From NCBI GenBank assembly GCA_037147235.1, contig JBAWVO010000122.1:1-17643 (forward strand): a stretch of DNA of 17,643 nucleotides, in the 5' to 3' direction. The DNA comes from JANXQG01 sp037147235. Its GTDB lineage: Bacteria; Planctomycetota; Planctomycetia; Pirellulales; Thermoguttaceae. Both the position numbers and the translations under genes were made by a program. Shown here in pieces: positions 1-6,340 of this stretch; positions within the stretch are counted from its first letter, which is position 1; each line of letters starts with the position of its first letter. A model generated the notes under the pieces. The model did not search any database. It had not been told where the DNA came from and was given only the letters and a program-made list of their open reading frames with translations.

Positions 1-3
1 ATG

Positions 4-42
4 TTGTGGTTGAACCAGGCAGGCGAGACGCCCGCACCACAA
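4..42. repeat. Imperfect stem-loop, probable dispersed intergenic repeat
   Basis: Outer arms TTGTGGT (4-10) and ACCACAA (36-42) are perfect inverted copies. Inside them GGCG (22-25) and CGCC (29-32) form a second short stem around AGA. Nested palindromes of this kind between genes are a common form of dispersed repeat in planctomycete genomes, which is general family knowledge and was not searched here. There is no T-run after it, so a simple terminator is less likely. The function is unknown. Confidence 0.4.
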
Positions 43-121
43 ACTTGGCGGAGAGACGATTTACGGAGATCCTTGCCCGAAAACATCGACCTAAACCCTT
101 CGCGTTGGACATGGGATCCCC

Positions 122-150
122 TTGACGGGATCAGTAAACATTGGTATACT
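122..150 (+). promoter_or_regulatory. Sigma70-type promoter of recA
   Basis: The sequence TTGACG (122-127) and TATACT (145-150) are separated by exactly 17 nt, a very good sigma70 match that predicts transcription from about position 157. Two palindromes overlap it. GATCCC/GGGATC (115-120 and 127-132) covers the -35 box. ATTGGTATACTAAT (140-153, one mismatched pair) covers the -10 box. Either could be an operator; the second is a candidate SOS (LexA) site because recA is usually LexA-controlled, but no standard LexA consensus is present. A second TATAAT (174-179) lacks a good -35 box. Confidence 0.6.
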
Positions 151-193
151 AATTTCTGAAGCAAAAAACTCTGTATAATAAAAGGTCGATTTT

Positions 194-1345
194 ATGGTCC
201 CCCCCCTTCAACCGAAAGCAAAGAGACCCATGGCAAAAAAAGCTGCACCCGCCAAGCTGGCCGAGAAGGCCAGCGGCAAGCCAGATTGTGAAGCGATGTT
301 GGCTTCCCACCCGGCCTTGAAGATGACTGTCGCCCAGATTGAGAAACAGTTCGGCGAAGGGGCCATTATGCCCTTGGGTGCCGACCATGTCTGCGTAATC
401 ACCGGCATCCCGACCGGCAGCCTGTCGCTGGACCTGGCCCTGGGCGGTCAGGGTATCCCCCACGGCCGTGTGGTCGAGATCTTCGGACCTGAATCGAGCG
501 GCAAGACAACTCTCGCCTTGCACGTCGTGGCCAATGCCCAGCGCAAGGGCGGCATCGCCGCCTTCATCGACGCCGAGCACGCCCTGGATCCCGGCTGGGC
601 CAAAAAGCTGGGCGTCGAGCTGGAGACGCTCTTGGTCAGCCAGCCCGGCAGCGGCGAAGAGGCGATGCAGATTGCTGAAATGCTTATCAAGTCCAATGCG
701 GTCGATGTCATCGTCATCGACTCCGTGGCTGCGCTGGTGCCCAAAAAGGAGTTGGAAGGCGAAATTGGCGATTCGCACGTCGGCTTGCAAGCCAGGCTGA
801 TGAGCCAGTCGCTCCGAAAGCTCACCAGCGTGATCGCCAAGAGCAAGACGGCCGTGATCTTCATCAACCAAATCCGCGAGAAGATCGGCGTGATGTTCGG
901 CAGCCCAGAAACGACTCCCGGCGGCAGGGCGTTGAAGTTCTATAGCTCATGCCGCATTGACGTCCGCCGCATCGGGCAGATCAAGGAAGGTGAAGAGGTC
1001 GTCGGCCAGCGGGTTCGCGCGAAGGTGGTCAAGAACAAGGTTGCCCCGCCTTTCCGCATCGCCGAGTTCGACATGATGGCCACCAACGGCATCAGCTATG
1101 AGGGCGACGTGCTGGACATGGCCGCCGAGGCCAAGCTGGTCGCTCGCGCAGGTGCCTGGTTCCGCTACGGCGACCTGCAACTCGGCCAAGGCCGTGAAAA
1201 GACCAAGGATTACCTCAAGGAACATCCCGAGTTGGCGGAGGAACTGCGCGAGAAACTCGCAGCGAACCATGCCCTGATCAGCGGCAAGACAGCACCGGCC
1301 GCCAAGGTTGCCAATGATGATGAGGATGCCCCGCCGGAGGAATAA
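194..1345 (+). CDS. recA: Recombinase RecA
   Basis: RecA is the DNA-dependent ATPase that forms filaments on single-stranded DNA, drives strand exchange in homologous recombination, and triggers LexA self-cleavage. Numbered from this start, the Walker A motif GPESSGKTT lies at residues 98-106. It is followed by the Walker B segment VIVIDSVAALVPKKE, the L1/L2 region with INQIREKIGVMFGSPETTPGG, and the C-terminal segment ending in an acidic tail (NDDEDAPPEE), all in normal order. The length of 383 aa is slightly above usual because of a lysine/alanine-rich N-terminal extension. Start choice: ATG 194 has AAAGG 8 nt upstream. ATG 230 (MAKKAAPAK) has a weaker AAAGAG and looks more like family N-termini, so the real start may be 230, giving 371 aa. 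The gene has its own promoter and no obvious operon partner. Confidence 0.97.
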   Translation: MVPPLQPKAKRPMAKKAAPAKLAEKASGKPDCEAMLASHPALKMTVAQIEKQFGEGAIMPLGADHVCVITGIPTGSLSLDLALGGQGIPHGRVVEIFGPESSGKTTLALHVVANAQRKGGIAAFIDAEHALDPGWAKKLGVELETLLVSQPGSGEEAMQIAEMLIKSNAVDVIVIDSVAALVPKKELEGEIGDSHVGLQARLMSQSLRKLTSVIAKSKTAVIFINQIREKIGVMFGSPETTPGGRALKFYSSCRIDVRRIGQIKEGEEVVGQRVRAKVVKNKVAPPFRIAEFDMMATNGISYEGDVLDMAAEAKLVARAGAWFRYGDLQLGQGREKTKDYLKEHPELAEELREKLAANHALISGKTAPAAKVANDDEDAPPEE

Positions 1346-1391
1346 ATGGCGAGTGTTTCGAGGTTCATCCTGAAGATGCCAACCGATATTA

Positions 1392-1521
1392 TTGATTCGC
1401 ATCCCCAGGGTTGCCGCGCTGGGTATCGGAAACCCGAATTATCCTACCCCGAAGGAGTGCATCCCAACGCACCAGGGGACACAACCCCTTCGGGGTAGGG
1501 CATCGTTGATTCGCATTCCCA
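1392..1521. repeat. Palindromic element bounded by 16-nt direct repeats
   Basis: A perfect 13-nt inverted repeat CCTACCCCGAAGG (1443-1455) / CCTTCGGGGTAGG (1487-1499) encloses a smaller stem GTGC (1457-1460) / GCAC (1469-1472). The block is flanked by direct copies of TTGATTCGCATCCCCA (1392-1407) and TTGATTCGCATTCCCA (1506-1521), with 15 of 16 bases identical. This could be a small non-autonomous element with a target-site duplication, or two repeat units. No convincing gene lies here; open frames on both strands read through the palindrome and look spurious. Confidence 0.55.
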
Positions 1522-1620
1522 TCTGTAGAAGACGAGCCAGGGTGGGCTTCGAGGCACCGGACACATTGTGGGTTAGGACGAGTGAATTCCTTAAGTTCGT
1601 GCGTATGGGTTTCGCGTGGG

Positions 1621-1737
1621 TCATGCCCCGCAGATTTCATTGAACACATCGTCGCTGATCACCACGACCGGCCGGACGCCACCTTGCTCATGGCCGCGGA
1701 CTGGATCGAGGTCTGCCCAGACGACATCGCCTCTCAG
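1621..1737 (-). pseudogene. Truncated MazF-type toxin (N-terminal 38 codons)
   Basis: Read on the minus strand from 1737, the frame gives LRGDVVWADLDPVRGHEQGG followed by VRPVVVISDDVFNEICGA and a stop. This is the N-terminal third of a MazF/PemK-type endoribonuclease: the opening RGDVVWADLDP strand and the RPVVVIS segment are characteristic. Complete family members are about 110 aa. The remaining two-thirds, including the rest of the SH3-like barrel and the RNA-cleavage face, is missing, and no other frame downstream restores it. The first codon is CTG, overlapping the TGA of the preceding antitoxin frame, so an ATG or GTG start was probably lost too. The sequence beyond 1621 runs toward the dispersed repeat at 1392-1521, which suggests the toxin was cut by recombination or element insertion. 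It is too short for the usual gene-length cutoffs. Confidence 0.75.
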
Positions 1738-1961
1738 TATTCGGGCCATTCTTTCCAATCCTGAGCCAAGCCTTCCTCGGCCAGAGCTTTTTCAAATGCC
1801 GGGTCAAGCTTCGCACATTCGCGTGCAAGGCGGTTCCGCTGCAGACGGTCCAGCTTGTCGCTGACGGCCTCCTGCACGGCACGGCTGCGACTAGGAAATC
1901 TCTTTTCCTCGACGAGCTGATCCAACCGGGCGACGGTGCCTTGATCGAGAGTGACGGCAAT
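1734..1961 (-). pseudogene. Ribbon-helix-helix antitoxin (MazE-type partner), start lost
   Basis: The frame encodes 75 residues beginning IAVTLDQGTVARLDQLVEEK, a ribbon-helix-helix DNA-binding domain: a beta strand (IAVTLD), then two helices with the SRSRAVQEAV turn. The C-terminal tail ends DWKEWPEY, a common ending for antitoxins encoded next to MazF and one that normally binds the toxin. It overlaps the toxin remnant by 4 nt (CTGA), the usual antitoxin-toxin order. The expected start position holds ATT (1959-1961), only 2 nt after AGGAG. No ATG, GTG or TTG lies in frame between the upstream stop and this point. The first in-frame TTG, at 1925, would remove the DNA-binding strand. I therefore call it a probable pseudogene, although an ATT start cannot be excluded. 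Confidence 0.65.
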
Positions 1962-1969
1962 ATCTCCTA

Positions 1970-2010
1970 GTATGATAGAATGTCATACCCTGTACGGACT
2001 GTGCAGTCAA
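1970..2010 (-). promoter_or_regulatory. Promoter and operator of the mazEF relic
   Basis: On the minus strand, TTGACT (2010-2005) and TATGAC (1987-1982) are spaced by 17 nt. A perfect inverted repeat GTATGA-N7-TCATAC (1970-1988) overlaps the -10 box and lies just before the AGGAG of the antitoxin. This is the standard layout of a toxin-antitoxin locus repressed by its own ribbon-helix-helix antitoxin. Confidence 0.6.
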
Positions 2011-2052
2011 GAGAAACGGCTCTTCCGGTTCTAGTGCAGAATGTGAACAATT

Positions 2053-2135
2053 GTAGAGTAAGCCGAGTGGAACGAGTCCCACCACTCTGTTTCGGCCCGC
2101 TTTTGGTGGGACTCGCTGCGCTCGGCCCACTCTAC
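2053..2135. repeat. Large inverted repeat (32-nt arms)
   Basis: Arms at 2053-2084 and 2104-2135 match in 27 of 32 positions, with a 19-nt loop. The central parts (CGAGTCCCACCA / TGGTGGGACTCG) are perfect. It lies between the mazEF relic and the end of the minus-strand ATPase gene and contains no gene. It may terminate minus-strand transcription of the ATPase gene, but the absence of a T-run and the arm length point rather to a dispersed palindromic repeat. The rest of 1989-2211 shows only the promoter described separately. Confidence 0.6.
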
Positions 2136-2211
2136 TTTTCCGCAACATAAACCAATTAGCAGGTTCTACGGTTGAAAAGCTAAAGTCAACCACAACTATA
2201 TTTGCCGATCC

Positions 2212-2946
2212 TTACTCGTCCTTGAACAATTCTTCGAGCATCTGATCGGTCCGCGAAAGGAAGGCGTGCATTACGCGGAAATGCTCGGTATCGCGGTAAG
2301 CCACCTGACGAATGCCCCCGGACGAGAATTCATAGATCGTAGCTTCCGGGTAGGCCATGATGATCGGCGAATGCGTTGCGATAACGAACTGAGACTCGCG
2401 CTCGATCAAGAAGTGCATGGCGGCCAGGAACACCAGTTGCCGCTGTGGCGACAAGGCGGCCTCCGGTTCGTCGAAGAGATAAAGCCCGTCGCCACGCAAG
2501 CGATCGGTGATCAGGTGCAGGAATGCCTCGCCGTGCGATTGGTTATGATAGTCGCCATAACCGGATACGCCCAGCTTTTCGATCTCCGTCGCCACGTTGT
2601 AGAAGCTCTCTGCGCGCATAAAGAAGCCGTCCTTGCGACGTTTGCCGCGCATGCTGCGACCCAGGCGAATCCATTTGTAGAGATCTGAATGCGAAGCCCG
2701 GGTTGCAAAGTTGAAATTTCGCGTGCCACCCTCGGCATTGAAGCCGTCGGCCACGGCGATGGCCTCCAGAAGCGTCGATTTGCCCGTACCGTTTTCACCA
2801 ATGAAAAAGGTCGCCTTGGGGTGCAGTTTCAGACGCTGCGTGGCCTTGACGGCCGGAATCTCGCCCACATAGGCTGATTCCAGCGGAAAGTAGCCGTGAA
2901 GAATATCGACGTTTTCGATGAACGGCTCGCGTGGGCGGGGTGGCAT
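2212..2946 (-). CDS. Stand-alone ABC/AAA-type ATPase
   Basis: A 244-residue ATPase with all ABC-type nucleotide-binding elements: Walker A GENGTGKST (residues 50-58), a signature-like QSHGE (136-140), Walker B LYLFDEPEAALSP (about 155-167) and the switch histidine in ATHSP (His192). It resembles the small predicted ATPases of the COG3910 group, related to the heads of SMC/RecF/OLD-like proteins rather than to transporters: there is no transmembrane segment or permease neighbour. The coiled-coil arm is replaced by a short basic insert (LGRSMRGKRRKDG, about 95-107). No nuclease domain is visible. It lies downstream of the minus-strand gene at 3081-3935 and may be co-transcribed with it. The ATG at 2946 has no clear ribosome binding site. 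The biological role is unknown. Confidence 0.85.
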   Translation of the reverse strand: MPPRPREPFIENVDILHGYFPLESAYVGEIPAVKATQRLKLHPKATFFIGENGTGKSTLLEAIAVADGFNAEGGTRNFNFATRASHSDLYKWIRLGRSMRGKRRKDGFFMRAESFYNVATEIEKLGVSGYGDYHNQSHGEAFLHLITDRLRGDGLYLFDEPEAALSPQRQLVFLAAMHFLIERESQFVIATHSPIIMAYPEATIYEFSSGGIRQVAYRDTEHFRVMHAFLSRTDQMLEELFKDE

Positions 2947-3032
2947 GATGGAATGGGTGAGGGGTGATGGACGAGCGACTGGAGATCATGGATTATAACA
3001 CATTTGAAATCTAGGATTAGGAAATTAAACTT

Positions 3033-3074
3033 GTCATTCGTCATTCGTCATTCGTCATTCGTCATTCGTCATTC
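3033..3074. repeat. Heptamer tandem repeat, six copies of GTCATTC
   Basis: Six perfect consecutive copies of GTCATTC (GAATGAC on the other strand) occupy 3033-3074, followed by a diverged GTCCGTC. It lies in the 134-nt gap between the end of the gene at 3081 and the start of the ATPase gene at 2946. Its unit length of 7 would shift the frame if it were coding, and its copy number is likely to vary between strains. Confidence 0.9.
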
Positions 3075-3080
3075 GTCCGT

Positions 3081-3935
3081 CTATCTTCCAAACCGACTCG
3101 ATCTCTCTTCCGCGCCGAAAGACCCCATCGGCCCGGCACCAACCAGCGTTTCGATCATTCCCTCGACGTCGCTGGTGACGTTCGACATGCGGTGTAGCCA
3201 GAGCGAGCGGAACAATCCGATCGAATCGAACAGATCCGAGGGAAAACAGGAGAGAATGGCCGAGGCGATCTTGGCGTTGAGATCTTCGTTCGGACTCACC
3301 GGCGCGAGGCCGCGCTGGAAGGCGGCCCGGAGCGAGGCTTGCAGTAGCGGCCAGGCATGCCGCCCGCCTTCCTGGTCCGTCTGAAACTCCAGATCTCGCG
3401 AGAATTCGACCGCTCGATCGACGTCGATGGCAAATTCGGCCACATCGCCATAGCGAGCCAAGTGCCCGACCAGCAAATCGGTCCAACGCTCCGTGCGCCG
3501 GCGAAGATGATTGAGCTTCAGCGCGCCTTCCGCGTCAACTCCCGGTCCATGCACCAGCAACATCAACACGCGATGCCGGGCTTCCATGTGCCCGATCATG
3601 ATACTGCGTGCCAGCGACTCAAGCTCATTGCCGCCGTGATGTCGCTCGTAGAGGCAAAGCACCGCAGTCCAGACGCGGGTGAGTACTTCGCCGGTGAGGA
3701 TCTCTTCCAGCACGCCGCGGACGAAGGGCCATTGCACCCGAACGGCCGTAGCATCCAACTGAGAGGCGTCGGCCGCAAAGCTTTTCAGGTTTCTGGCCCA
3801 GCGATCGAGGCGGCATTTCGATGCGGTCCAATACTGCTGCACACCATGGTTCGAGAGTAGCGGCGCGCTGCGAATGAGCATGGGCCCTTGGGCGGAAAGA
3901 ATCGAGGCCAGTTCGACAAGTTCTCGAGCGTGCAT
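3081..3935 (-). CDS. Unrecognised conserved-looking hypothetical protein
   Basis: I do not recognise this 284-residue protein. It looks mostly alpha-helical and soluble, with no signal peptide, membrane segment or metal-binding cluster. It is rich in Arg, Leu and Trp, with segments such as FVRGVLEEILTGEVLTRVW, MEARHRVLMLLVHGPG and FPSDLFDSIGLFRSLWLHR that read like genuine buried helices. The frame is open upstream to 4160. I place the start at ATG 3935 (MHARELVELASIL) because the upstream residues are low-quality, with many Pro, Arg and Ser and no pattern. No good ribosome binding site precedes it. It reads toward the ATPase gene, separated by 134 nt holding the heptamer repeat, so a functional link with that ATPase is possible but unproved. 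Confidence 0.65.
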   Translation of the reverse strand: MHARELVELASILSAQGPMLIRSAPLLSNHGVQQYWTASKCRLDRWARNLKSFAADASQLDATAVRVQWPFVRGVLEEILTGEVLTRVWTAVLCLYERHHGGNELESLARSIMIGHMEARHRVLMLLVHGPGVDAEGALKLNHLRRRTERWTDLLVGHLARYGDVAEFAIDVDRAVEFSRDLEFQTDQEGGRHAWPLLQASLRAAFQRGLAPVSPNEDLNAKIASAILSCFPSDLFDSIGLFRSLWLHRMSNVTSDVEGMIETLVGAGPMGSFGAEERSSRFGR

Positions 3936-4251
3936 AGGAATTGAAGGACGAGGAGTAGTTTTTGGAAGTGTGACTTGGCGTCCGCTGCCGGACCAATGGT
4001 TCCGAGGGGGAGCAAACGCAATGCCATGCCGGCCAAGAGGAAAGCTGCGGTATCGGAACTGATTGCACCAAAACGACTTAGGGCTGTTCGCATCTTTTCG
4101 ACATGCGATGTTTTCCTCGGCGATGATGTTGCACCTTGACCACATATCGCGGGATGCCATGTGGAGAAAAAAGCACAGACTCGCTCCGACACAATTCCCC
4201 CCTCTGCCCCCTGCCCTTCCTTCATCCGCCTTCTCATGTTACGCTGACCGG
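3936..4251. other. Divergent intergenic region, no gene supported
   Basis: This 316-nt stretch separates the minus-strand gene from the helicase gene. It must contain both promoters, but I see no strong sigma70 pair for either. It includes a pyrimidine-rich run just before the helicase start (about 4190-4235). Open frames cross it on both strands as extensions of the neighbours, but their residues look non-coding. Confidence 0.5.
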
Positions 4252-6231
4252 ATGCTTTCTCCCACTGAAATCCTGGGTCCGTCGGGGCGGATTGCCGCAC
4301 GGCTGACAAACTACGAACATCGCGACGAACAACTGGCCATGGCCGACGCCGTGGCAGCCGCGATTGAAAAACGCCATCACCTGGTCGTCGAGGCGGGCAC
4401 CGGCGTAGGCAAAAGCTTCGCCTATCTCGTGCCGGCTATTTTGGCCACGGGCGAAAAGCCCAAAAACGACGACGAAGAAGCTCCGCGTCCGCGGGTGGTT
4501 ATCTCCACGCACACCATCAGCCTCCAGGAGCAACTGCTGGCCAAGGATCTGCCCCTGCTACGGAGCGTGATGCCGACCGAGTTCACCGCCGTGCTGGTCA
4601 AGGGCCGGAGGAATTACCTCAGCCTGCGGCGGTTGAATAATGCCTTGAGCCGGGCCGCGGGATTGTTTAGCGACGAAGAAGAGTTCGAGCAGCTCCGCCA
4701 GATCGAGGCTTGGTCGCGCACCACGACCGACGGCTCGCTCTCCGACCTCCCCTACAAGCCGTTGCCCGCGGTTTGGGAAGAAGTGGCCAGCGATTCTGCC
4801 AACTGCATGGGCCGTAAGTGCCCCAATAACGCCGCATGTTTCTACTATCAGGCCCGGCGGCGGATGAGCCATGCCCAGATTCTCGTGGTCAATCATGCCC
4901 TCTACTTCACCGACCTAGCCCTCCGCAAGGAAGGCCTGGGCATGTTGCCTAAGCACGACATCGCGATCTTTGACGAGGCCCATACGCTGGAGTCGGTGGC
5001 CGGCGATCACCTGGGCTTGCGGCTCACCAACGGCCAGGTCGAGTTCACCTTGCGGCGGCTCTATAACGATCGGACGAACAAGGGCCTGCTGGCCCGGCCT
5101 GGCTACCGCGATGCCCAAACCGAGGTGATCGACTGCTATCATCGCGCACATCAGTATTTTGAAGACATCAGCGGGTGGCTCGCCCAGCAGACGGGCGGCA
5201 GTGGCCGCGTACGGCAACCGCAAATCGTCGAAAATACCTTGAGTGAGGGTCTGAGCAATCTTTCGCGGCTGGTCCGCCAACATGCCAAGTTGATCCAGAA
5301 GGCCGAGGAGCGGCAGGATTTTACCGCCGCCGCCGCACGGCTGGAAGGCCTGGCGGAGGGCTTCAATGAATGGAACACGCAGCAGATGGCCGAGGCCGTC
5401 TATTGGGTCGAGGCCACGCGGGCGCGTCGCGGACAACGGATTTCGCTCGCCGCCACGCCGATCGATATCGGCCCCATCCTCCGCGAACACCTCTTCAATA
5501 AAGTGCCCACGGTCATCATGACCAGTGCCACGCTGGCAACAGCGGGCAAGTTCAATTTCTTCCAGTCGCGCGTCGGGCTGCTGCAGGCGACGACGCTCAG
5601 CCTGGGCAGCCCTTTCAATTATCAGGAACAGGTCGAGCTGATCTTGCTGGAAGGAATGCCCGATCCCGGCAGCGAGGCGGCGCGCTACGAGACGGCGGCG
5701 ATCGCCATGATCCAGCGTTACGTGGCACGGACAGAAGGCCGGGCCTTTGCGCTCTTTACCAGCTACGAGATGATGCGGCGCGCCGTGGCGGCCCTCACGC
5801 CCTGGCTCATCGAGCAGAACCTGGCCCTCTACAGCCAGGCAGACGGCACGCCCCGGACGCAGATGATCGAGCAGTTCAAGGCGAATCCCCGCGGCGTGTT
5901 GTTCGGCGTCGATAGTTTTTGGCAAGGCGTCGATGTGCCGGGCGATGCGCTGATGAACGTGATCATTACGCGGCTCCCCTTCAGCGTTCCCGACCGCCCG
6001 CTCTTGGAAGCCCGTTTGGACGCGATCCGCGCCTCGGGCGGCAATCCGTTTTACGACTATCAACTGCCCGAGGCGGTCTTGAAGCTCAAGCAGGGATTTG
6101 GCCGTTTGATTCGTACCCGCCGCGATCGGGGGATCGTCGTGATTCTCGATCCGCGAGTGCGGACAAAGCCCTACGGGCGGATGTTCTTGGCCTCGCTGCC
6201 GAACTGCCGGCAAGTGGTGGAGAGGTTGTAA
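4252..6231 (+). CDS. dinG: DinG/XPD-family ATP-dependent DNA helicase
   Basis: A 659-residue superfamily 2 helicase of the DinG/YoaA group, 5'-3' helicases that resolve R-loops, D-loops and G-quadruplexes during repair and replication. Visible motifs: Walker A AGTGVGKS (residues 48-55), DEAH box D241-H244 in IAIFDEAHTLE, and motif VI QGFGRLIR (614-621). The Fe-S domain has Cys185, Cys190 and Cys196 with the same 5- and 6-residue spacing as E. coli DinG (Cys194, 199, 205). The first ligand position, in KGRRNYLSLRR, is Ser124 where E. coli has Cys120. No N-terminal exonuclease domain is present. The frame opens at 4063, but I choose ATG 4252 (MLSPTEILGPSGRIAARL) because similarity to helicases begins there. 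No clear ribosome binding site is seen. The gene stands alone, divergent from the gene at 3081-3935. Confidence 0.92.
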   Translation: MLSPTEILGPSGRIAARLTNYEHRDEQLAMADAVAAAIEKRHHLVVEAGTGVGKSFAYLVPAILATGEKPKNDDEEAPRPRVVISTHTISLQEQLLAKDLPLLRSVMPTEFTAVLVKGRRNYLSLRRLNNALSRAAGLFSDEEEFEQLRQIEAWSRTTTDGSLSDLPYKPLPAVWEEVASDSANCMGRKCPNNAACFYYQARRRMSHAQILVVNHALYFTDLALRKEGLGMLPKHDIAIFDEAHTLESVAGDHLGLRLTNGQVEFTLRRLYNDRTNKGLLARPGYRDAQTEVIDCYHRAHQYFEDISGWLAQQTGGSGRVRQPQIVENTLSEGLSNLSRLVRQHAKLIQKAEERQDFTAAAARLEGLAEGFNEWNTQQMAEAVYWVEATRARRGQRISLAATPIDIGPILREHLFNKVPTVIMTSATLATAGKFNFFQSRVGLLQATTLSLGSPFNYQEQVELILLEGMPDPGSEAARYETAAIAMIQRYVARTEGRAFALFTSYEMMRRAVAALTPWLIEQNLALYSQADGTPRTQMIEQFKANPRGVLFGVDSFWQGVDVPGDALMNVIITRLPFSVPDRPLLEARLDAIRASGGNPFYDYQLPEAVLKLKQGFGRLIRTRRDRGIVVILDPRVRTKPYGRMFLASLPNCRQVVERL

Positions 6232-6240
6232 TAGCGATGA

Positions 6241-6266
6241 GTAGAACGGAATGAATTCCGTTTTAC
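6241..6266 (+). terminator. Strong hairpin after the helicase gene
   Basis: GTAGAACGGAA (6241-6251) pairs with TTCCGTTTTAC (6256-6266) through 11 bp, one a G-T wobble, with a 4-nt loop. It begins 10 nt after the helicase stop and precedes the promoter of the next operon. The expected U-tract after the stem is absent, so it may be an imperfect terminator or a dispersed palindrome. Confidence 0.4.
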
Positions 6267-6277
6267 GAAGGGGATAT

Positions 6278-6304
6278 TTGCAAGATCGCGAATTTGTGTA
6301 TAAT
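6278..6304 (+). promoter_or_regulatory. Putative promoter of the TPR-chaperone operon
   Basis: A perfect TATAAT (6299-6304) follows TTGCAA (6278-6283) with a short 15-nt spacer. Predicted transcription begins near 6311, which places the ATG at 6251 outside the transcript and supports a start at 6326 or 6341 for the first gene. The context GTATAAT is shared with the regions upstream of recA (173-179) and parD (12124-12130). Confidence 0.5.
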
Positions 6305-6340
6305 ACCCTGTGTCTTAACGCAAACATGGATGTCGTTATC

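Noticed and set aside
1..159. Open frame of 52 codons starting with ATG at the first base
   Set aside because: It reads through the stem-loop repeat and the recA promoter, and its residues show no recognisable pattern.
174..179. TATAAT as the main recA -10 box
   Set aside because: No acceptable -35 box lies 16-18 nt upstream, whereas TTGACG-17-TATACT just before it is a much better promoter.
1389..1649. Minus-strand open frame of 86 codons
   Set aside because: It translates the palindromic repeat and flanking direct repeats; proteins of this type are typical mis-annotations of intergenic repeats.
1688..1960. Minus-strand frame starting TTG just after AGGAG
   Set aside because: It has the best start signal but is one base out of frame with the clear ribbon-helix-helix antitoxin sequence, and its own residues look like a shadow.
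3033..3074. Possible CRISPR-like array
   Set aside because: Units are 7 nt with no spacers, so it is a simple tandem repeat.
3785..4309. Minus-strand frame of 174 codons across the divergent intergenic region
   Set aside because: It overlaps the better-supported gene ending at 3935 in a different frame and crosses the helicase start; composition looks non-coding.
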